A DNA stretch of 64,000 nucleotides, from NCBI RefSeq assembly GCF_021272385.1, contig NZ_JAJSDZ010000010.1:744001-808000 (forward strand), in the 5' to 3' direction. Under the pieces are notes generated by a model. It did not search any database. It was not told the DNA's origin and was given only the letters and a program-made list of their open reading frames with translations. Made by a program: the position numbers and the translations under genes. Position 1 is the stretch's first letter. Each line of letters begins with the position of its first letter. This DNA comes from Vibrio salinus. Lineage in GTDB: Bacteria > Pseudomonadota > Gammaproteobacteria > Enterobacterales > Vibrionaceae. Below, piece after piece: positions 53,516 through 63,329 of this stretch.

Positions 53516-53869
53516 ATGCCTCGCGTAAAACGTGGTGTACAAGCTCGTGCACGTCATAAGAAAGTTCTAAAGCAAGCTAAAGGTTACTACGGAGCACGTT
53601 CTCGTGTTTATCGTGTAGCGTTCCAGGCTGTAACTAAAGCCGGTCAATATGCATACCGTGACCGTCGTGCGAAGAAACGTCAATTCCGTCAACTTTGGAT
53701 TGCACGTATCAACGCCGCATCTCGTCAGAATGGTATGTCTTACAGTCGTTTCATTAATGGTCTTAAGAAAGCATCAATCGAAATCGATCGTAAGATCCTT
53801 GCTGATATCGCTGTATTTGATAAAGCAGCATTCACTGTTCTTGTTGAAAAAGCAAAAGCAGCGCTTTAA
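53516..53869 (+). CDS. rplT: Ribosomal protein L20
   Basis: This 117-residue basic protein is bL20, needed early in assembly of the large subunit ([20 protein letters not shown] start, [17 protein letters not shown] inside). The ATG follows TAGGAGAAGCATA. It is the last gene of the thrS operon and is followed by a strong terminator. Confidence 0.98.
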   Translation: MPRVKRGVQARARHKKVLKQAKGYYGARSRVYRVAFQAVTKAGQYAYRDRRAKKRQFRQLWIARINAASRQNGMSYSRFINGLKKASIEIDRKILADIAVFDKAAFTVLVEKAKAAL

Positions 53870-53892
53870 TAGCACACTTATGAATAATTTTT

Positions 53893-53922
53893 AAAAGGAG
53901 AGCATTAGCTCTCCTTTTTTTC
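53893..53922 (+). terminator. Terminator of the thrS-infC-rpmI-rplT operon
   Basis: AAAAGGAGAGC pairs exactly with GCTCTCCTTTT around the loop ATTA, ending in a T-run. It lies 24 bases after the rplT stop codon. Confidence 0.95.
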
Positions 53923-54137
53923 TTTCTATTACTTTCTTTATTGCCTTCTATTCTTATTTTCATTACTCCCTCCTTTCGCTAATCCATTCTTTCAGTGTCG
54001 TAGAGATTCTAGTTTTGTAGCTAATATGAGACTGAATGCTGATTCATTCATTGTACTCTTTCTATGAATGGATAATTTACATACCATCGGTAATAATTAT
54101 TAATAACAAATACCCTATGTATTTTTAAGAGAACGTT

Positions 54138-55073
54138 ATGCCTGGTGCTTTTGCTCATATTACAGCGATTAATTTAGCCCTATCGTCTGATTTTCTGGAT
54201 GATTTATCAGAGCTTCCAACCCATGCCAAACGGAATCTTGTCTCTAATTTGCCCTTTGCTGAGTTAGGTTCAATAAGCCCAGATTATCCCTATTTATCCA
54301 TAGGTATGGATCAAAGGAATTGGGCTGACTTAATGCATTCAGAACGGGTAGGAGTGTTGGTTCGATCTTTGATTTTCAGGGTAAAAATGCTACCTGATTC
54401 TCAGAAAGAGAAAGGATTCGCCTGGCTGGTTGGCTTTGTTTCACATGTGATAATGGATATTACAGTACATCCTGTGGTTGAAAGGCGGGTTGGCCCATAT
54501 AAAGAAAATAAGCAAGAGCACCGAATATGCGAAATGAACCAGGATACATATATTTGGTCAAGGCTTGGTTTAGATCAGGCGGAGCTATCTGAAAGACTGA
54601 AAAAAAATATTAGTTTATGTTCTGACCAACGAGTTTGTGACTTACTGGATGATACCATCCGGAGTCTCTGGTCTATTGCTTTAACGGAAGTATATTCTGG
54701 TTATGCTAACGCCTGTTTACCTAAGATCAATCAATGGCATGCCAGTTATTTATCGATTGTTAATATTCCGAAAGAAAGCCATGATCTGTTTCCCTTGTCT
54801 CGTCATATTGGAATAAGCCAGGGATTAATTTATCCGGGAGAGAATGAACTGGATTATTCATACATCAACAGCTTGGATACGCCATTGGGTAAAATGGCAT
54901 ACGATGATGTGTTTGACCGGGCAGTAAGTTTTATCCGTTATTATCTGATTAAGCTTTGGTATGCTGTTTTTGATGGTGGCGATGATCAGATGTTTTGTAA
55001 TTGGAATCTTGATACCGGCTATAATCTTGAACGTCGTGAATTAACTGCCTGGGTTACCACTCCGGGAGCATAA
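54138..55073 (+). CDS. Zinc-dependent phospholipase C-like family protein
   Basis: This 311-residue protein begins MPGAFAHITAINLALSSDFL and contains GSISPDYPYLSIG and WLVGFVSHVIMDITVHPVVE, the histidine/aspartate pattern of the zinc-dependent phospholipase C-like family (PF00882 type). It has no signal peptide. Members of this cytoplasmic branch have no settled function. It stands alone after the ribosomal operon. Confidence 0.7.
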   Translation: MPGAFAHITAINLALSSDFLDDLSELPTHAKRNLVSNLPFAELGSISPDYPYLSIGMDQRNWADLMHSERVGVLVRSLIFRVKMLPDSQKEKGFAWLVGFVSHVIMDITVHPVVERRVGPYKENKQEHRICEMNQDTYIWSRLGLDQAELSERLKKNISLCSDQRVCDLLDDTIRSLWSIALTEVYSGYANACLPKINQWHASYLSIVNIPKESHDLFPLSRHIGISQGLIYPGENELDYSYINSLDTPLGKMAYDDVFDRAVSFIRYYLIKLWYAVFDGGDDQMFCNWNLDTGYNLERRELTAWVTTPGA

Positions 55074-55403
55074 TTCGCTTTATACGATATATCATAATTG
55101 AATCTGAAAGATCGCTTCCCATTCTGATGCCTGCTTTCTGGTAGGCTTTTTGCAGTTCTGAACCTGCGTTAAGTGATAACCAGTGAGAGTGGCAGTCTTT
55201 ATTTTATTCTTTCTTAATTTGAGACTTTTATACGATCATTTTGTTCGCTTTCCGACATTATTTGTGTGCTGAATAGTTAATTTTAGTAGCAATTATCAAA
55301 TAAATTTGAAGAAAATGTAATTGAAATGTTATTCTATGAGGCACCTTAATGCATGGTATAATATTGGATTAATAGACTAACAGGAAGTTAGAAGGGCTGT
55401 ATA
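55074..55403. other. Gene-free stretch before acetyltransferase
   Basis: This 330-base stretch is AT-rich with no reading frame. A loose repeat GATGCCTGCTTTCTGGTAGG near 55124 could form a weak hairpin. I see nothing else. Confidence 0.4.
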
Positions 55404-55937
55404 ATGGAAATCAAAGTAGCGGAATATAATGATTATAAGAGAATAGCAGAATTACATGCTATCAGCTGGCAAGAGAATTATAAGGGTGTCATGAATCCGT
55501 TGTATCTGAAGGACGAAGTTCTGGAAGAAAGAATGCTAATCTGGCAAACCCGTCTGATTAACCCACCGATGAACCAACATGTTTTGATCCTTGAAGAAGG
55601 CGGGGAAATGTGTGGCTTTATTTGTGCTTTTGGAAATCATGACTTTGAGAAAGGTTCAATTATCGAGTCCTTACATGTTGCTAAAGCTTATCAGGGACAG
55701 GGACTTGGAAGGCTGCTGATTAAAGAAATGGTGAAATGGATTGAGCACTATTTCGCTGACAGCGGCGTCTATATTGAAGTATTGGCGAAAAATAAGCAGG
55801 CAATTGAATTCTACGATGACTTAGGTGGTATGCACCAATCGGACAGAACATGGCATTCACCTTGCGGTATTGACATTAATGAATGGGTATATACCTGGAA
55901 TAGCCCTAAAGATATTCTGAGTGCTGTTAATGTTTAA
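55404..55937 (+). CDS. GNAT-family N-acetyltransferase
   Basis: This 177-residue protein is a GNAT acetyltransferase. The acetyl-CoA loop is VAKAYQGQGLGRLLIKEM, and the C-terminal IEVLAKNKQAIEFYDDLGG is typical of the fold. The N terminus IKVAEYNDYKRIAELHAISWQ (in part) fits the substrate side. The acceptor is unknown. A HAD phosphatase gene follows after 52 bases on the same strand. Confidence 0.85.
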   Translation: MEIKVAEYNDYKRIAELHAISWQENYKGVMNPLYLKDEVLEERMLIWQTRLINPPMNQHVLILEEGGEMCGFICAFGNHDFEKGSIIESLHVAKAYQGQGLGRLLIKEMVKWIEHYFADSGVYIEVLAKNKQAIEFYDDLGGMHQSDRTWHSPCGIDINEWVYTWNSPKDILSAVNV

Positions 55938-55989
55938 CACTTTTTCTTTTTTATTTTTGTAAATAAAACGACGATATTTAAGGTTCTTA

Positions 55990-56586
55990 ATGACCATCAA
56001 TCTTACCCCTTATAAGGGCCTGATTTTTGATATGGATGGTACGTTGATCGATTCTATGCCTACGCATATTGAATCATGGCGTTGTACTGCTCATTTTTTT
56101 CATTTCCCGTTTGATTCTGAGTGGTTTTATTCCAGAGGGGGCAAACCCAGCAGAAAAATTGTTGATGATATTAATTTACTGTATGGTTTGTCGTTAAATT
56201 CAAAGCTTGTGTCTGAATATAAGCAGAAAACCTTTCTCGAATTAGGTTATGAGAATGCCAGAATTGAGGCCACATGTGACATTCTTGAACGTTATAAAGC
56301 GAGTAAGAAGATAGCCGTTGGAACCGGTAGCAAACGGGAGAATGCAGTTAAACTGCTGGAAAAGAATGCTTTATTGGATGGACTCGATGCGTTAGTCACT
56401 GCCAGTGATGTAACTAATCATAAGCCACATCCTGAAACATTTCTAAAAGCTTGCGAATTGATGCAGTTAAGACCTGCAGAGTGCGTTGTATTTGAAGATA
56501 CTGAACTGGGTAAACAGGCGGCGCACTCTGGAGGTATGGATTGTATTATGGTGACCTCTGCCGGGTTAGAGTATTTCCCTATTTGA
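55990..56586 (+). CDS. HAD-family sugar phosphatase, YqaB-like
   Basis: This 198-residue protein belongs to the beta-phosphoglucomutase-like HAD group. The nucleophile is Asp14 in LIFDMDGTLIDS, with Asp16 as acid/base. GTGSKRENA gives motif II and VFEDTELGKQAA motif III, with KPHPETF between. The E. coli relative YqaB removes phosphate from fructose 1-phosphate and similar sugars. The gene end overlaps the convergent FKBP gene by eight bases. Confidence 0.85.
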   Translation: MTINLTPYKGLIFDMDGTLIDSMPTHIESWRCTAHFFHFPFDSEWFYSRGGKPSRKIVDDINLLYGLSLNSKLVSEYKQKTFLELGYENARIEATCDILERYKASKKIAVGTGSKRENAVKLLEKNALLDGLDALVTASDVTNHKPHPETFLKACELMQLRPAECVVFEDTELGKQAAHSGGMDCIMVTSAGLEYFPI

Positions 56587-57055
56587 TTTCTAACAGTGAG
56601 ATTTCAAATATCAGAAGGGAGCCTGGAGGAATCATTCCTGTCCGGCGTTTGCCGTATGCAAGATTATAAGGAATATAGAAGCGCGTCTTCTGTCCGACGA
56701 CCATTGTCTGGACGCCTTCCTGCCAACCTTTAATGACTTGTTTGAGCCGGAAAGTTATTGCTTGTTTGCTTTCTACTGAGCTGTTAAAGACTTTTCCATT
56801 CAATAATGTGCCGTGGTAATGGACTTTTACCTGACTGTTTAATGTTGGGTGTCCGGTCCCGTTCCCTTCTTCTAAAATTTCATATTGCAACCCCGAAGAG
56901 GTGGTTATCACGCCTTCACGCTGACCATTTTCCTTCAGGAATGCTTCACCTTCTAAAATATGTTCCTTTGCCTGTTTAGATGCACGAATGTTTCTCATGA
57001 GAAAGAGTGCTGCGATGACGAAAAGAATGAGTGAAACTAAATAATTTTTATCCAT
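56579..57055 (-). CDS. Membrane-anchored FKBP-type peptidyl-prolyl isomerase
   Basis: This 158-residue protein has an N-terminal transmembrane anchor (residues 5-22), a short charged linker and an FKBP domain (about 50-158). The FKBP motifs VKVHYHGTLLNGKVFNSS, VIKGWQEGVQTM and IPPGSLLIFEISLLEI are intact. It probably helps protein folding on the periplasmic side of the inner membrane. It is convergent with the HAD gene. Confidence 0.88.
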   Translation of the reverse strand: MDKNYLVSLILFVIAALFLMRNIRASKQAKEHILEGEAFLKENGQREGVITTSSGLQYEILEEGNGTGHPTLNSQVKVHYHGTLLNGKVFNSSVESKQAITFRLKQVIKGWQEGVQTMVVGQKTRFYIPYNLAYGKRRTGMIPPGSLLIFEISLLEIK

Positions 57056-57213
57056 ATTTGTATCCTGATTGGGTATTTATATTATCTGGCAAATCATAAA
57101 GGTATCTGATGGAAATTAATTTGATGCCTGCCGGGTTGTTAGTCTATAAAATTTAGTAAAGAAATCCAAAAGTTGCCGATAATATTAATATGCTTGTGTG
57201 CTGAGATATCGAT

Positions 57214-57879
57214 ATGAAATATTTTGTCTATGTTTTAATGTTAACACTGTCCGGGTGCGGAACGATGGATATGGTGAAAGATCGCTATTTCAACCAAAAT
57301 TTGTTGGATACTGCACCGAAAGACCGAATGGATGTTAAGTATCCGGACTGGGGAGAAGCCCCCAAAATGCAATATGTCAGTCCATCTGAAACAACCACAA
57401 ATAAAGCAAGCACACATCGCTCCTCCGTTTCTGCAACTCAGAATCATGAAAAGACACTCGATTCTCTTACCCGTTTTCTTAAAGGACAGCGAATTGAGTA
57501 TGATATTCTTCCGGGCAACTTTTCCATTGTCAGAGTAAAACGAGGTGTTCCATTTGAAGCCGGCTCAGATGATGTCTCTTATGAAAGCCGGGCATGGCTG
57601 TACAAATTGAGTGATTATCTTTCAAAAGTGAAATCCCATAACATCGAAGTCGTGATTGATGGACATGCAGATAAGACCGGTGGGCAGAAATTAAACGATA
57701 AACTGTCCCGGGACCGGGCTAATTCTGTCAGGGCTTTACTGGCTGACGCTCCGAACATTTCTGTTGATTCTATCTATGCCAGAGGATATGCGGATGCGTT
57801 GCCGGCTTGCAGTAATGTTAGTCAATATGGTCGTTCATGTAATCGCCGCGTGGACATTTTCTTCATCGTGGGCTCTTAA
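57214..57879 (+). CDS. OmpA-domain lipoprotein
   Basis: This 221-residue protein has a lipoprotein signal peptide with the lipobox LSGC (lipid on Cys15). A linker of about 70 residues leads to a C-terminal OmpA-like peptidoglycan-binding domain (about 105-221; VVIDGHADKTGGQKLND and LSRDRANSVRALLA). The binding residues Asp and Arg of the family are present. It probably ties the outer membrane to peptidoglycan. It stands alone. Confidence 0.85.
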   Translation: MKYFVYVLMLTLSGCGTMDMVKDRYFNQNLLDTAPKDRMDVKYPDWGEAPKMQYVSPSETTTNKASTHRSSVSATQNHEKTLDSLTRFLKGQRIEYDILPGNFSIVRVKRGVPFEAGSDDVSYESRAWLYKLSDYLSKVKSHNIEVVIDGHADKTGGQKLNDKLSRDRANSVRALLADAPNISVDSIYARGYADALPACSNVSQYGRSCNRRVDIFFIVGS

Positions 57880-57910
57880 ATTCAGACATTGGTTTTTTAT
57901 ACAGGAAGGA

Positions 57911-57932
57911 AAAACGCCACATGTAGTGGCGC
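57911..57932 (-). terminator. Transketolase operon terminator
   Basis: On the minus strand CGCCAC and GTGGCG form a stem with loop TACAT, followed by five T. It lies about 35 bases after the transketolase stop codon. Confidence 0.75.
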
Positions 57933-57965
57933 TTTGTTTGTTTACTCTAAATCTGGAGTATTAAA

Positions 57966-59960
57966 TTAACTAATCAGTTCGTTTGCTATACTGACAACGT
58001 TTTCTACTGTAAAACCAAATTGTTTAAACAGTTCACCTGCCGGTGCTGACTCTCCAAAACCATGCATTCCGATAATTTTGCCGTTCAGTCCCGTGTATTT
58101 AAACCAGTAATCGGCAATGCCTGCTTCAATGGCAATCCGGGCAGTGACTTCTGACGGTAATACGGATTCCCGGTAAGCCGGATCCTGCTTGTCGAATGTA
58201 TCCGTTGACGGCATTGACACAACGCGTACGGCTTTGCCCTGTTTTGTTAATTCCTCAGCGGCATTGACGGCCAGTTCCACTTCTGAACCGGTTGCGATTA
58301 AAATCAGTTCAGGAGCTGTCTGGCAATCCTTGATGATATACCCACCTTTGGAAATATCGGTTAACTGCTGAGCCGTTCTGGGTTGCTGTGTCAGATTTTG
58401 ACGAGAGAATACAAGAGCACTCGGACCGTCATTTCTTTCGATTGCAGATTTCCATGCAACGGCAGATTCAACCTGATCACAAGGTCGCCACATGCTCATG
58501 TTTGGTGTTGTCCGCAAAGAGGCCATCTGTTCAACCGGTTGGTGGGTTGGGCCATCTTCACCGAGACCAATGGAATCATGGGTGTAGACCTGAATGTTTT
58601 GTACCTTCATCAATGCGGCCATTCGCATTGCATTGCGCGCATACTCCATAAACATCAGGAATGTGCCACCATAAGGGATGAAACCACCATGAAGTTTGAT
58701 GCCATTGATAATGCCAGTCATACCAAACTCTCTGACACCATAGTGAATATAGTTGCCTGAGGCATCTTCATTCGTCAGTGATTTAGATCCAGACCACATT
58801 GTCAGGTTTGAGGGTGCAAGGTCGGCTGAACCACCCATCAGCTCAGGAAGGATAGTACCGAATGCTTCCAGAGCATTTTGTGAGGCTTTACGTGAAGCAA
58901 TCGTTGCCGGATTCGCCTGCAAACCTTCAATGATTTTAGAGGCTTCCTGTTCCCAGTTTTGTGGCAGGTCTCCATTGATACGACGTTTAAATTCTGCCGC
59001 AAGCGCCGGATATTCCGCTTCATACTTAGCAAATTTGGCATTCCACTCGGTTTCTTTCGCCGCACCACTTTCTCTTGCATCCCATTCCTGATAAACGTCG
59101 TCAGGGATTTCGAATGGGCCATAATTCCAGCCTAAGGCTTTTTTGGTTGCAACGACTTCGTCTGTACCAAGTGGCGCGCCGTGTGAATTGTGAGTACCGG
59201 CTTTATTTGGAGAACCAAACCCGATGATGGTTTTAGTGCAAATCAGAGTTGGACGTTGAGTGTCGGCTTTGGCGGCCTGAATGGCGTTATCAATGGCGTC
59301 AGCATCGTGCCCATCCACGTCACGGATAACCTGCCAGCCATAAGCTTCAAAGCGTTGTGGCGTATCATCGTTAAACCATCCGGTAACATGTCCATCGATG
59401 GAAATGCCGTTATCGTCCCAGAAAACGATCAGTTTGCCCAGACCAAGTGTTCCGGCAAGGGATGAGACTTCATGAGAGATCCCTTCCATCATACAGCCAT
59501 CGCCCATAAACGCGTACGTATAATGGTCGACAATGTCATGTCCCTGTTTATTAAACTGAGCCGCCAGTGTTTTTTCAGCGATGGCCATGCCGACGGCATT
59601 GGACAGACCCTGACCGAGAGGGCCTGTGGTGGTTTCTACGCCTGCGGTATAACCGTATTCCGGATGGCCGGGTGTTTTGGAGTGCAATTGACGGAATTGT
59701 TTGAGCTCTTCCATTGGCAGGTCGTAGCCGGTTAAATGCAGGAGCGAATAAATAAGCATTGAACCGTGGCCGTTAGACAGGACGAAACGATCTCTGTCTG
59801 CCCAGGATGGGTTATTCGGATTATGGTTTAAATGGGTACGCCAGAGTACTTCAGCAATGTCTGCCATTCCCATTGGTGCTCCGGGATGACCAGAATTGGC
59901 TTTTTGCACTCCATCCATGCTTAGGGCACGGATCGCATTAGCAAGATGTTTATGACTCAT
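57966..59960 (-). CDS. tkt: Transketolase
   Basis: This 664-residue thiamine-diphosphate enzyme moves two-carbon units between sugar phosphates in the pentose phosphate pathway. The N-terminal [21 protein letters not shown], the thiamine motif [12 protein letters not shown] and the catalytic-loop stretch [19 protein letters not shown] are intact. The ATG at 59960 gives the usual family length; the frame is open further upstream without support. It lies 70 bases after the transaldolase gene and is probably in one operon with it, regulated by the SorC protein upstream. Confidence 0.97.
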   Translation of the reverse strand: MSHKHLANAIRALSMDGVQKANSGHPGAPMGMADIAEVLWRTHLNHNPNNPSWADRDRFVLSNGHGSMLIYSLLHLTGYDLPMEELKQFRQLHSKTPGHPEYGYTAGVETTTGPLGQGLSNAVGMAIAEKTLAAQFNKQGHDIVDHYTYAFMGDGCMMEGISHEVSSLAGTLGLGKLIVFWDDNGISIDGHVTGWFNDDTPQRFEAYGWQVIRDVDGHDADAIDNAIQAAKADTQRPTLICTKTIIGFGSPNKAGTHNSHGAPLGTDEVVATKKALGWNYGPFEIPDDVYQEWDARESGAAKETEWNAKFAKYEAEYPALAAEFKRRINGDLPQNWEQEASKIIEGLQANPATIASRKASQNALEAFGTILPELMGGSADLAPSNLTMWSGSKSLTNEDASGNYIHYGVREFGMTGIINGIKLHGGFIPYGGTFLMFMEYARNAMRMAALMKVQNIQVYTHDSIGLGEDGPTHQPVEQMASLRTTPNMSMWRPCDQVESAVAWKSAIERNDGPSALVFSRQNLTQQPRTAQQLTDISKGGYIIKDCQTAPELILIATGSEVELAVNAAEELTKQGKAVRVVSMPSTDTFDKQDPAYRESVLPSEVTARIAIEAGIADYWFKYTGLNGKIIGMHGFGESAPAGELFKQFGFTVENVVSIANELIS

Positions 59961-60030
59961 GATGTCTTCCGATTGTTTCGTTGAAATAGGGTATATGGGC
60001 GTAGGTTCGCCCATTTTTGATATTGGTTAT

Positions 60031-60981
60031 TTACAGCTTGGTTTTTATCATTTCTTCCAGCTTGCCCTGGTCGGCAGCGAAGTTACGAATGCCTTCTGCC
60101 AGTTTTTCCACCGCCATTGCATCAGCGTTGTGTTCCCACAAGAATTCCTGATGAGTCATCGGTTTCGGCTCTTGTTTTACATCAGTTATTGCACTTAATT
60201 TCTGTTCAACAATACCTTCTGCTTCTTCTAATTCCTGAAGTAACTGTGGGCTGATGGTTAAACGGTCGCAACCTGCAAGTTCGAGAATTTCACCGGTATT
60301 ACGGAAGCTGGCTCCCATGACCACCGTTTTATAACCATGCTGCTTATAGTAGTTATAAATTCGGGTAACGGACTTCACTCCGGGATCTTCCGCTGCTTCA
60401 AATGTTTTGCCTTCTTTCGCTTTGTACCAGTCCATAATACGGCCTACAAACGGCGAAATCAGAAAGGCACCAGCTTCGGCACAGGCTCTGGCCTGAGCAA
60501 AGGAAAACAAGAGTGTCAGGTTACAGTTAATGCCTTCTTTTTCCAGCGTTTCTGCTGCCCGGATACCTTCCCATGTGGAAGCCACTTTAATCAGAATCCG
60601 ATCATTAGAAATGCCGGCATCGTTGTACATTTTGATCAGTTTTCTGGCTTTCGCAATGGTCTTAGTCGTATCAAATGACAGCCTTGCATCGACTTCCGTT
60701 GAAATCCGGCCAGGAATCGTTTTCAGGATTTCTTTACCAATGGTAACCGCCAGCATGTCACCTGTGTCTTCCAGTTGTTGGTCTTTGTCATCACTCTGAG
60801 TTTTCGCCCAGGCAATGGCTTCATCGATGAATTTTGCATATTCAGGAAGTTGCGCGGCTTTTAGAATGAGTGAAGGGTTGGTCGTGGCGTCTTCTGGCTG
60901 GTATTTTTTGATTGCATCGATTTCACCAGTATCGGCAACGACAGTCGTAAGTTTGCGTAGCTGAGCTAGTTTAGTACTCAT
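60031..60981 (-). CDS. tal: Transaldolase
   Basis: This 316-residue enzyme transfers dihydroxyacetone units in the pentose phosphate pathway. The Schiff-base lysine is in [28 protein letters not shown] and the C-terminal [12 protein letters not shown] are typical of TalB. It is the first gene of the tal-tkt unit and diverges from the SorC-family regulator. Confidence 0.97.
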   Translation of the reverse strand: MSTKLAQLRKLTTVVADTGEIDAIKKYQPEDATTNPSLILKAAQLPEYAKFIDEAIAWAKTQSDDKDQQLEDTGDMLAVTIGKEILKTIPGRISTEVDARLSFDTTKTIAKARKLIKMYNDAGISNDRILIKVASTWEGIRAAETLEKEGINCNLTLLFSFAQARACAEAGAFLISPFVGRIMDWYKAKEGKTFEAAEDPGVKSVTRIYNYYKQHGYKTVVMGASFRNTGEILELAGCDRLTISPQLLQELEEAEGIVEQKLSAITDVKQEPKPMTHQEFLWEHNADAMAVEKLAEGIRNFAADQGKLEEMIKTKL

Positions 60982-61400
60982 ATCCGTTCATCCTATTTCG
61001 TGGGCATTTGTTCGTTATTTAATATTTGGCTCAGAATGAACTCAGTCAGATTCTGAGCATATGAACTGCATTAAAACACTTGTGAGTATCTTGACTTGAG
61101 CATATGTTCACAATGTGAGTAATTGATGAATAAATAATTAGCATCAACTGAAGAAAAGTCAATATCAATTTATAGTTGTTGCTGTGATATACGCAATTAT
61201 AAAGATTGGACAAGTATTTCTAGTTGAAAAAACGTGTAATTGGCTTTTAATATGGAAAATGAGAAATTTAACAGTGCTTGATTATTTGTAATGCTTGTGA
61301 GCAAATGACTTGCCACGTAAGATTAATTACATATGCTAGGTCAATGAGCATTAGTTCTGTTTTCTATATCGTTATTGCATCGTCTAATTATGGTCTGTTT
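60982..61400. promoter_or_regulatory. Divergent tal / SorC control region with repeated motif
   Basis: This 419-base gap holds TGAGCATATG at 61054-61063 and 61097-61106, and TGAGCAAATG at 61298-61307. The second copy is part of a near-perfect palindrome TGAGCATATGTTCA. The copies are placed as expected for operators of the SorC protein. The rest is AT-rich with no reading frame. Confidence 0.6.
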
Positions 61401-62390
61401 ATGAATACAATGAGTCAGGACATCTCTGTTGAAGAAACCAATTTACTTACTGAAATTTCGGTAGCGTATTATCAGGATGGGGCGACACAAGAAGAAATTT
61501 CAAAAAAATTTGCCATTTCCCGGGCAAAGGTCGGACGACTTCTGAAGCAAGCCAGAGATGAAGGGATTGTTGAAATTACCGTGAAATACCACCCTGTATT
61601 CAGTGCTAAAGTTGAACAGCGCCTGATTGAACGGTTTAATATTAAGCGGGCGTTGATTGCTTTGGATCAGCCAAACGAAGATCTTCAGAGATTACAGGTA
61701 GCCAGCCTGGTTGCTAATTATTTATCCAATACACTTAAAGATGGCATGGTCGTCGCCATCGGGCAGGGGAGAAATGTTTCTGCCGTTGCTCATCATAACG
61801 GTGTTATTACTCAGCGGGATGTCAAATTTGTTTGCAGTATTGGTGGTATTCACCCTAGGGGGGGACAATTTAATGCTGACCATATCTGCCGTCAGTTTGC
61901 GAAAAAGTATGGAAGTTCATCGGAAACATTATATGCGCCCGCTTATGCTGTTAACCGTGAGCAAAAATTAGCATTTATGCAAAATGAAACGGTTAAACAG
62001 ACTTTGGATCTTGCCCGTAAAGCGGATGTTGCTTTGGTTGGTATCGGTGATATGAGCGAAAACAGTTATATGGTTGATCTGGGATGGTTTACTCCTCAGG
62101 AAGTCGTTCAATCCAGATTACAGAATGGTGTGATCGGTGATTTTGCCGGTTACGACTTTTTTGATATTCAGGGGGACATAGCAAAAACGGTTATGAGCGA
62201 CCGGATTATTGGATTAGGTCTTGAAGAATTTCGTCCTATTGCAGAAGTGGTTGCTATTGCATCTGAAAGTAGTAAACCTCTGGCTTTGCTAGGTGCGCTA
62301 CGTACCGGGACAATCGACGTGCTGGCCACCAGTGTCAGTAACGCTTTAACTATTTTGAACCTTGATGAACAAATGACCTATGAAAAATAA
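61401..62390 (+). CDS. SorC-family sugar-binding transcriptional regulator
   Basis: This protein of about 329 residues has a helix-turn-helix at residues 15-60 (TQEEISKKFAISRAKVGRLLKQA, in part) and a SorC/DeoR-like sugar-phosphate-binding domain after residue 65 (GMVVAIGQGRNVSAVAHH, VALVGIGDMSENS). The family senses phosphorylated sugars. I chose MNTMSQDISVEETN at 61401; ATG 61410 is also possible and neither has a good ribosome site. It diverges from tal-tkt and probably represses or activates it in response to a pentose-phosphate intermediate (inference). Confidence 0.85.
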   Translation: MNTMSQDISVEETNLLTEISVAYYQDGATQEEISKKFAISRAKVGRLLKQARDEGIVEITVKYHPVFSAKVEQRLIERFNIKRALIALDQPNEDLQRLQVASLVANYLSNTLKDGMVVAIGQGRNVSAVAHHNGVITQRDVKFVCSIGGIHPRGGQFNADHICRQFAKKYGSSSETLYAPAYAVNREQKLAFMQNETVKQTLDLARKADVALVGIGDMSENSYMVDLGWFTPQEVVQSRLQNGVIGDFAGYDFFDIQGDIAKTVMSDRIIGLGLEEFRPIAEVVAIASESSKPLALLGALRTGTIDVLATSVSNALTILNLDEQMTYEK

Positions 62391-62569
62391 AAAGGGTTTG
62401 AATATTGTGAGTAAATATTGAGACTCTTTCCTTATTCTTTCAATTGATAACAAATTATTTAAAGAATTAATTCCCATTTAAAAATGTGGATGTATTTATT
62501 TTAAATTACGAGTATCCTTGACCTCCATTCGAGAGAATGCCAGATTGCAATTGAGAGGTATATTGAGTC

Positions 62570-63223
62570 ATGTCAAATCTAAGCGAGTCAGCACTGTTAG
62601 TTAAAAATGCACTCGAACGTCGTGGTTTGGAAACGCCAATGAATCCGAATCATTTTAGTCAGCAGGAGAAAAAAGAAAGCATTGAGCATCACATGCGAGA
62701 AGTTCTGAATCTTCTGGGGCTTGATTTGACTGATGACAGCCTGGAAGAAACGCCACACCGTATTGCAAAAATGTATGTTGATGAGGTGTTTTCAGGTCTT
62801 GATTATCATAACTTCCCGAAAATTACCGTTATCGAAAATAAAATGAATGTGAGTGAAATGGTGAAGGTAAAAGATATTACCGTCACCAGCACTTGTGAGC
62901 ACCATTTGGTAACCATTGATGGCAAAGCAGCGGTTGCTTACATTCCTCGTGGAAAAATTATTGGGTTGTCTAAGATCAACCGGATTGTCCGTTTCTTTGC
63001 ACAGCGTCCACAGGTGCAGGAAAGAATGACTCAGCAAATATTGGTTGCCCTGCAAACGTTATTAGAATCCGACGATGTTGCCGTAACGATTGATGCCACG
63101 CACTATTGTGTGAAATCTCGTGGTGTTATGGATGCAACCAGTGCGACAACGACAACGGCATTAGGCGGGATTTTTAAATCGAATTCATTAACCCGGTCTG
63201 AGTTTTTACACGGTTTGCGTTAA
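62570..63223 (+). CDS. folE: GTP cyclohydrolase I
   Basis: This 217-residue enzyme turns GTP into 7,8-dihydroneopterin triphosphate, the first step to folate. Zinc ligands appear in [13 protein letters not shown] (Cys, His) and HYCVKSRGV (Cys). [20 protein letters not shown] is the standard core. The start follows TTGAGAGGTATATTGAGTC. It is a single-gene unit with a strong terminator. Confidence 0.96.
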   Translation: MSNLSESALLVKNALERRGLETPMNPNHFSQQEKKESIEHHMREVLNLLGLDLTDDSLEETPHRIAKMYVDEVFSGLDYHNFPKITVIENKMNVSEMVKVKDITVTSTCEHHLVTIDGKAAVAYIPRGKIIGLSKINRIVRFFAQRPQVQERMTQQILVALQTLLESDDVAVTIDATHYCVKSRGVMDATSATTTTALGGIFKSNSLTRSEFLHGLR

Positions 63224-63261
63224 AGTCCTGTACTGACGCCGTGTAGTGACGTTTATAACAA

Positions 63262-63299
63262 AAGAAGAGGACATCTTAGATGTCCTCTTCTTGTTTTTT
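63262..63299 (+). terminator. folE terminator
   Basis: AAGAAGAGGACATC pairs exactly with GATGTCCTCTTCTT around TTA, followed by a T-run. It lies 38 bases after the folE stop codon. Confidence 0.95.
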
Positions 63300-63329
63300 T
63301 ATTAATGAAATTTTATTTAAGGAAGAACC

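Noticed and set aside
58383..59091. Plus-strand frames of 125 and 112 codons inside transketolase
   Set aside because: They are antisense shadows of a highly conserved gene.
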